From Neckera pumila (lineage: Eukaryota; Streptophyta; Bryopsida; Hypnales; Neckeraceae): a DNA stretch of 64,000 bases. The position numbers and the translations under genes were made by a program. Position 1 is the first letter of the stretch. Each line of letters begins with the position of its first letter. The notes beneath the pieces are model-generated. The model was not told the DNA's origin. It saw nothing but the letters and a program-made list of their open reading frames with translations, and did not search any database. Below, in pieces: positions 59,146 to 64,000 of this stretch. Location: NCBI GenBank assembly GCA_963969595.1, contig OZ018410.1, positions 22,430,913-22,494,912 on the forward strand, written 5' to 3'.

Positions 59146-60122
59146 TTAACCCCAAAGTGACAAAGAGGACAGAAAGTGTCCTCACAGAGTTTCAAGTCCA
59201 GTTCAAAGTGCTATAACTTTTGCATTCAAGGTCCAAATTCAATAAGACTTGTTGGTAAAGTTGCGTTCTCCCTTCTAGTTTGTATGTTAAAATTTTCAGA
59301 TCAATTCAAGATGTATTGCTTTTTTGGAAGCCAATCGAAGTTCACAACTTCAATTTGAGTTCACCAAACTGCATTTTAGGGTTGCAGCTTCGGGGCCTTG
59401 TATCTCCTTCATCCATTGCTCATTTTCAATAAAATGTGTTGGATTTTGTTCCCCTTGAAGTATACTTATTGTGGTTAAGTTTTCATGTCAATCCCAGGTT
59501 GTTTTGAATGTTTGGGAGCAACTTGAAGTTCAAAATCCTGCCATTTTTGGAGTGTAGTGAACTTTGACGGCTTGTTTCTTCTTCATACAGAGTCCATTTT
59601 CAATAATTCTTTTTGGAAAAGTTGTGCATACTAGTCTGGTTTTTGTGGCTAAAATTTCATGTTAATCCAAGAATTAATGACTGACTGAGAAGCATTCTAG
59701 TAGAAGGAGGTTCAGCTTTAGATGTGTTTTTTGCAAATTTTCTTGCTGATTTTTGACATTTCAAAGCCATTTTGTAGACACAATGATTCAATTGAATGAA
59801 TTTTTTTTCACCAATGTGTTTGTATACTAGTTTTGAATCTTTTTGTAGTGTAAAGTTTTTTCATTTGAGTAGGTTTAGAAATCAAACTTCACCTCCAAAT
59901 GTGTTTTGCAGAATATTTCAGCATCCATTTTCAACACTAAAACATTATGATCTTGCAATCTATGTGGCCAAATGACTTCAAATTTTGTACATGTCATCTA
60001 CAACATGTACATTACAAGATTGTACGGTTGAGATTTGTATAACTTGAAGACATTTAGATCCATAAAGCTTCAAAGCAATGATGTTTTTGAACCCCAGAAA
60101 TTGAATGTCACTTTGGGGTTAA
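59146..60122. mobile_element. TTAA-bounded element, copy I (977 bp)
   Basis: Ends TTAACCCCAAAGTGAC and GTCACTTTGGGGTTAA, a perfect 16-bp inverted repeat, with TTAA on both sides. The interior differs from the other subfamilies but matches 14130-14345. It is non-coding. The ends retain the CCCC(T)AAAG pattern, so I group it with the others. It sits about 700 bp upstream of the nicotinamidase first exon. Confidence 0.8.
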
Positions 60123-60819
60123 ACAATTAAACGCTAAGGAGGCCAGAAATGGCCTACGCAAAATTCTACATACAATATACCTTGTGTTTAATATGTGACC
60201 CACCCCAGGACTAGCTGCCTATCCCAAAGAAAGATTGTCATCCCAATTTGCCCGTAGATGGATGGCTCCCTTCACTTGAAGCCGCATCCCAAGGATTGGC
60301 TTGGCATTCGTTTCCTTTTCATGGTGCGATTCTTTTGGTGCCTTCTACTGCTTGGGTTTCCGCTTTGACTTTCCACAGGGAGCGGTTGGTCTTTCGTTTT
60401 CCTCGATTTCGTCGTTTGGATCGATCGATGAAGAGACGTTCTTGCAATCCCTAAAACCCGAATCTTCGTTTGAATCCGCGTTTTGGGTCGGAACATTCTT
60501 CTGTACTGTGAGCGGAGAGATTGGAAGTGCTTATAAGGGGTGTTGATTGAATTGATAGGGTTTAGGGTTTAATCTATGTGTTACCCATAGTCACGGTTTT
60601 TCCCCAATTTGAATAATTGTAATCCTTTGCTGGTTTAGGGTATATTACTTACACGTGGTTGAGAACAGGGGATAGTACTGGAAATGGGATCAATTTCCTA
60701 ATGGGTTTAGTATCCTCTACGTTAGTAACAGATTGAAGAAGTTCATGTTCATTACGTAGAATAGTTTTATAATTGGTTGAAAGGTGATGTTGTTGATAGA
60801 TTGGAAATTGGAGGAGAGA
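60123..60819 (+). promoter_or_regulatory. Upstream region of the nicotinamidase gene
   Basis: A G/C-richer patch at about 60240-60540 with open frames in several registers probably holds the promoter, leader and perhaps an upstream exon. A telomere-repeat-like word (AGGGTTTAGGGTTTAA, about 60557-60572) resembles the telo-box found in many plant promoters. No TATA box can be assigned with confidence. Confidence 0.4.
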
Positions 60820-63314
60820 GATGGGAGATTCTTTTATGGCGCAGTTGGAGACCGAGCTGCCTCTGAATTTGGAGGCTCTGGTGTTGCCTTCAGAGAAGAA
60901 ACGCGTTGGTCTTGTAATTGTGGATGAAGTGAATGGCTTCTGCACAGTAGGGGCTGGCAACATGGTAAGTATCTAGTATACCCTATTTATTCAAGTTTGT
61001 TTTGATTCATCTTCCAAATTAGGTATGCGATTGCAAAGTGTACCCAGACCTCTTCAATGTCACAGCCTAGGTGGTCAATATGCATGTAATTATATGGAGT
61101 TTTATGCCAGATTTGACGACCAAAAGTGTTGCATGTAGAAGTACTATTAAGAATTTACTTGAGAAAGGTGGTTTCGAACCTTTGCACACTTGTCAAGCTC
61201 TGTGAGATAACAAATGTTGCTCTGGGTACAGCTATCCTGTAGGTGAGAACATTGGTGGGGTTTTTAGGAGGCTTGACTCTGGTGTATTTTATTCAATTTT
61301 CACTTGCTGGTTTTTAGGAGGCTTGTCTGTTTTGTTCTGCCAGGCTCCACAAAAATCAGTGGCAGCGGTCACTGGAATGGTGAAGCAGACAGATTATCTA
61401 GCAAAGCAATTCAGTTCACGTAATTGGCCGATCATTGCTTTCTTAGACACCCATCAAAAGGATCAACCTGAGTGTCCATATCCACCACATTGCATAGAGG
61501 GAACTGGAGAAGAAAATCTCGTTCCAGGTCAGCTCTCAATATTATAGACTTTCAGGCTGTTAAGCTGTTATGTTTGTTGGATAGTTTTAACAGACGTTGA
61601 TACTGGTAAGCTGTTATGCTCACTTTACTTTTGGTTCTTTCTTTTTTGTTGTAAATGCAGACTTGCTCTGGTCAGAAAGCGATCGAAATACGAAACTGAT
61701 GCGGAAGGATTGCATCAACGCTTTCGTTGGTGGTATCCGAGACGACGGTTCAAATGTTGTTATAGATTGGATCAGGGACAACAAAGTTCAGCAGGTTCCT
61801 TCCCTTCTTTTATCTCTCTCTGTTATATTAGCCCTTAAGTCCTCACTTTTGGAAGCTAATAATCGATTATAGTAGCTTTTGAAACATATTTTTTATTGTT
61901 CAAACCTGTGGGATATGATTTCTTCTTCCTATTGGGAAATTTTGTTACCTTCCTTTAACTTTTGTTTCAACTCCTAAACATATGGAAGCTGCCTTGTTTG
62001 ACTGTTTGACTGTTTGGGCACTTGGGGTTTGAGAACGTGCTTGTTTTTTAACAGTTTTCAGATTCTATATGCATGGTATTTAGTTTGAATGAAAACGTGC
62101 TGGTTGATGCTTGTAGATACTTGTAGTTGGGATTTGCACCGACATTTGCGTGATGGATTTTGTGGTGACAACTTTGTCAGCCCGAAATCATGGTATTATG
62201 AAGCCTTTGGAGGATGTATATGTGTTCTCTGGAGCGTGTGCGACGTATCACTTGCCAAACGACGTTGCCAAGACTATGAATGCTTTTCCTCATCCTCAGG
62301 TATGTGAGATCCTTTGCTAGTTTTACTGTTCTCTTCAAACCTGAGGTTTATCAAGTTTTGTTTTACATATTTGAGTTATCTTATAAGTCATATTGTCACC
62401 CTTCTGTGGCATCCAACCGATGAAATTGAAGTTATTTTGTGAGTGTTTTGACTTTGGACAACAATATTGCAATAGAGAACTCCAAGGGATCAATTTTTGT
62501 TAGCAACTTTTGAGGTGCTAAAAAATTTTGGTGCAAAGGTTTGGCTTAGAGCTGCACAGGTGGGCCAAAACCCCAATTTGGAATGAAACCTACAAATTGT
62601 TAATATATTGCATGTAATTATGAATTTTTTGTCATCCTCCAAAGCACAAAGAAGAGTTTAAATACAATCCGGAAAAAGAAGCGACATGTGTGCAAAGTAG
62701 TGGCAAAACAAGGGTTGAAATGCCATTACTTCTATAATAATTATATGTTAACTTCATGTTCCTTTAGTTTCACAAGCAAACATTGTAAGGTAGGATGCTT
62801 TAAAAGCGACCATTTAAGGGCTGGTCTGCCTTTTTCATAGGTTTGCATGAATAGAAATATTTTCACTCATTTTTCAGTGAAAGAAAAATGGATGCCAATC
62901 GTAACACAAGTGGTTTCATATTTTTTGAAGCATTTTTGAATTAGTTATGGATTTCCTAAGATTTTTGTTGTAGGCACCTATTTATGACCCTAGGTCTCCC
63001 ATAATGCATTCACTTACAATTTCTAAAGTGATTTGAGGAAATCAAGGTCAATCACTTAACCGCTCTTGCAATAAAGAACACTTTTTTCATGGATTCAATT
63101 AATGACTAAAGTGGTCCATTTAAAGACTACCTCATATCCATTTTGTACCATTTTATAGGGTCGATTGCTTTTAGAGCATCCTACCTTATATCATCAAGTT
63201 CATTGTTCATGGATTTGCATGCAGGACTTAACCCACTACCTGGGCCTATATTTTGCCAAGTCTAGAGGCGTTGAGGTTGTAAATAAAGTCACTCTTTTGG
63301 AACCTACTTCATAA
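60820..63314 (+). CDS. NIC1-like: Nicotinamidase (NIC1-like), five exons
   Basis: Isochorismatase-fold hydrolase that converts nicotinamide to nicotinate in NAD salvage. Exons: about 60842-60964, 61344-61527, 61661-61794, 62117-62299 and 63225-63314, all with GT..AG introns and joining in frame. Together they give about 237 residues plus an unresolved N-terminus. Catalytic landmarks are the Asp in VGLVIVDEVNGFCTVGAG (exon 1), metal ligands in FLDTH and the PPHC histidine (exon 2), the Lys of MRKDCINAF (exon 3), and the nucleophile Cys with its preceding cis-peptide region in VVGICTDICVMDF (exon 4). Exon 5 gives YLGLYFAKSRGVEVVNKV and the stop at 63312-63314. The order and spacing match plant NIC1. 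The start is a problem. The ATGs at 60820 and 60835 read MGDSFMA but are one base out of frame with the conserved LETELPL..., and the correct frame has no ATG after its stop at 60770. A spliced upstream exon, a one-base sequence error or a real frameshift are all possible. Intron 4 contains a MITE. Confidence 0.88.
62788..63186. mobile_element. TA-flanked MITE, copy 2, in nicotinamidase intron 4 (399 bp)
   Basis: Starts AGGTAGGATGCTTTAAAAGC and ends with the near-complement GCTTTTAGAGCATCCTACCT, flanked by TA on both sides. It aligns along its length with 19997-20407. It sits between exons 4 and 5 and leaves both splice sites intact. Confidence 0.85.
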
Positions 63315-64000
63315 ACATGACTATTGATGCAAAGTTTTTTTAAGCAATATTGGTAAGTTAGTTGAATAATGTAGATTTTATAACATGTGGTAGGTGCAAG
63401 TGTGTTATGTATATCATTGGGTTGTCATTGATGGTTATCACAAATGCTAAATTTCAGAAATTGTAATAGAAGATTCCATTTATTGTGTATTTTATGGAGT
63501 TGATTTGCGCTTATATCAAATCAAAATTGAATGTTGTAGGAATTCATCTCTTGAAAGCTTAGATGATTGTCAAGATGAGCACATCATTCTTCATAATTGC
63601 CTTTAAAGCTTAATCCCGAAGTGATTTGGAGTCTATATTTTGGATGATGAGTTGAATACTTTTTAGTATGTTTGGTGTAAATAATTTCTCATTCATCCAT
63701 AATAATTTGTGAATACCTTAATAACAACCTTCTTCTATGACAAATTGAGGTAAATTATGAAATTGAGGTAAATTGTGTAATTGTACAAAGAATGAGTAAA
63801 AATGTCAAACTTTCAACAGAGGGTTAAAAAAAAGAATTTGAAAAATTTGTGGATTCTTATTATGAGCACGTCCTTGTTAGTAATGTAACAATATTCACAA
63901 TAACTTTGGGGTATCATATATAGAAATGTTGGAGTTCACATAATACTTTGTAATTCATTCTTCATCATGTGTCTATACATCTTATTTGAACCTTTAAAGT
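63315..64000. other. 3' flank of the nicotinamidase gene
   Basis: A/T-rich downstream sequence. No clear single poly(A) signal and no further gene are visible before the window ends. Confidence 0.4.

Noticed and set aside
61150..61230. tRNA-like sequence (GGTTTCGAACC) in nicotinamidase intron 1
   Set aside because: The supposed T-stem does not pair and no acceptor or anticodon arm can be built.

Overview
This window looks like nuclear DNA of a land plant. It is repeat-rich and gene-poor, with spliceosomal introns, A/T-rich intergenic DNA and plant-specific gene families. The strongest markers are a SHORT-ROOT-type GRAS gene at the left end and a plant-type nicotinamidase gene at the right end. 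A degraded transposase-like gene near 32-38 kb belongs to a family I associate mainly with bryophytes, lycophytes, ferns, charophytes and invertebrate animals. A non-seed plant is therefore my best guess, but the sequence alone does not settle it.

Layout. 0.5-3.9 kb (minus strand): SHR-like GRAS gene in three visible exons. Its second intron holds a perfect 109-bp hairpin element, and its last visible exon ends before the SAW motif is complete. 4-9 kb: upstream flank, a 120-bp-period tandem repeat and small palindromes. 9.4-29 kb: no convincing gene. This stretch is filled by foldback elements, three full-size copies of a ~0.92-kb element family bounded by TTAA(C)CCCTAAAG, two elements with TAAGGTAG termini, and several tandem arrays. 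29-38 kb: a CT-rich minisatellite and a decayed minus-strand transposase-like gene. 39-48 kb: more copies of the TTAA-bounded family, one of them invaded by four copies of a ~350-bp unit carrying (AAAC)n, plus a minus-strand VAP27-like MSP-domain fragment. 48-56 kb: tandem repeats, a second copy of the 109-bp hairpin and about 5 kb with no recognisable gene. 56.7-60.1 kb: more ~350-bp units and two more TTAA-bounded elements. 60.8-63.3 kb (plus strand): a five-exon nicotinamidase gene with a 399-bp TA-flanked element in intron 4. Its first exon has no in-frame ATG.

There is no operon-like logic here. The SHR-like transcription factor and the nicotinamidase (NAD salvage) are unrelated genes separated by nearly 57 kb of mobile-element debris. 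The most distinctive feature is the set of non-autonomous elements. The TTAA-bounded family has the signature expected of piggyBac-type transposition (TTAA target plus CCC-starting inverted termini), which would be notable in a land plant. This is a hypothesis from termini only; no piggyBac transposase is visible in the window.
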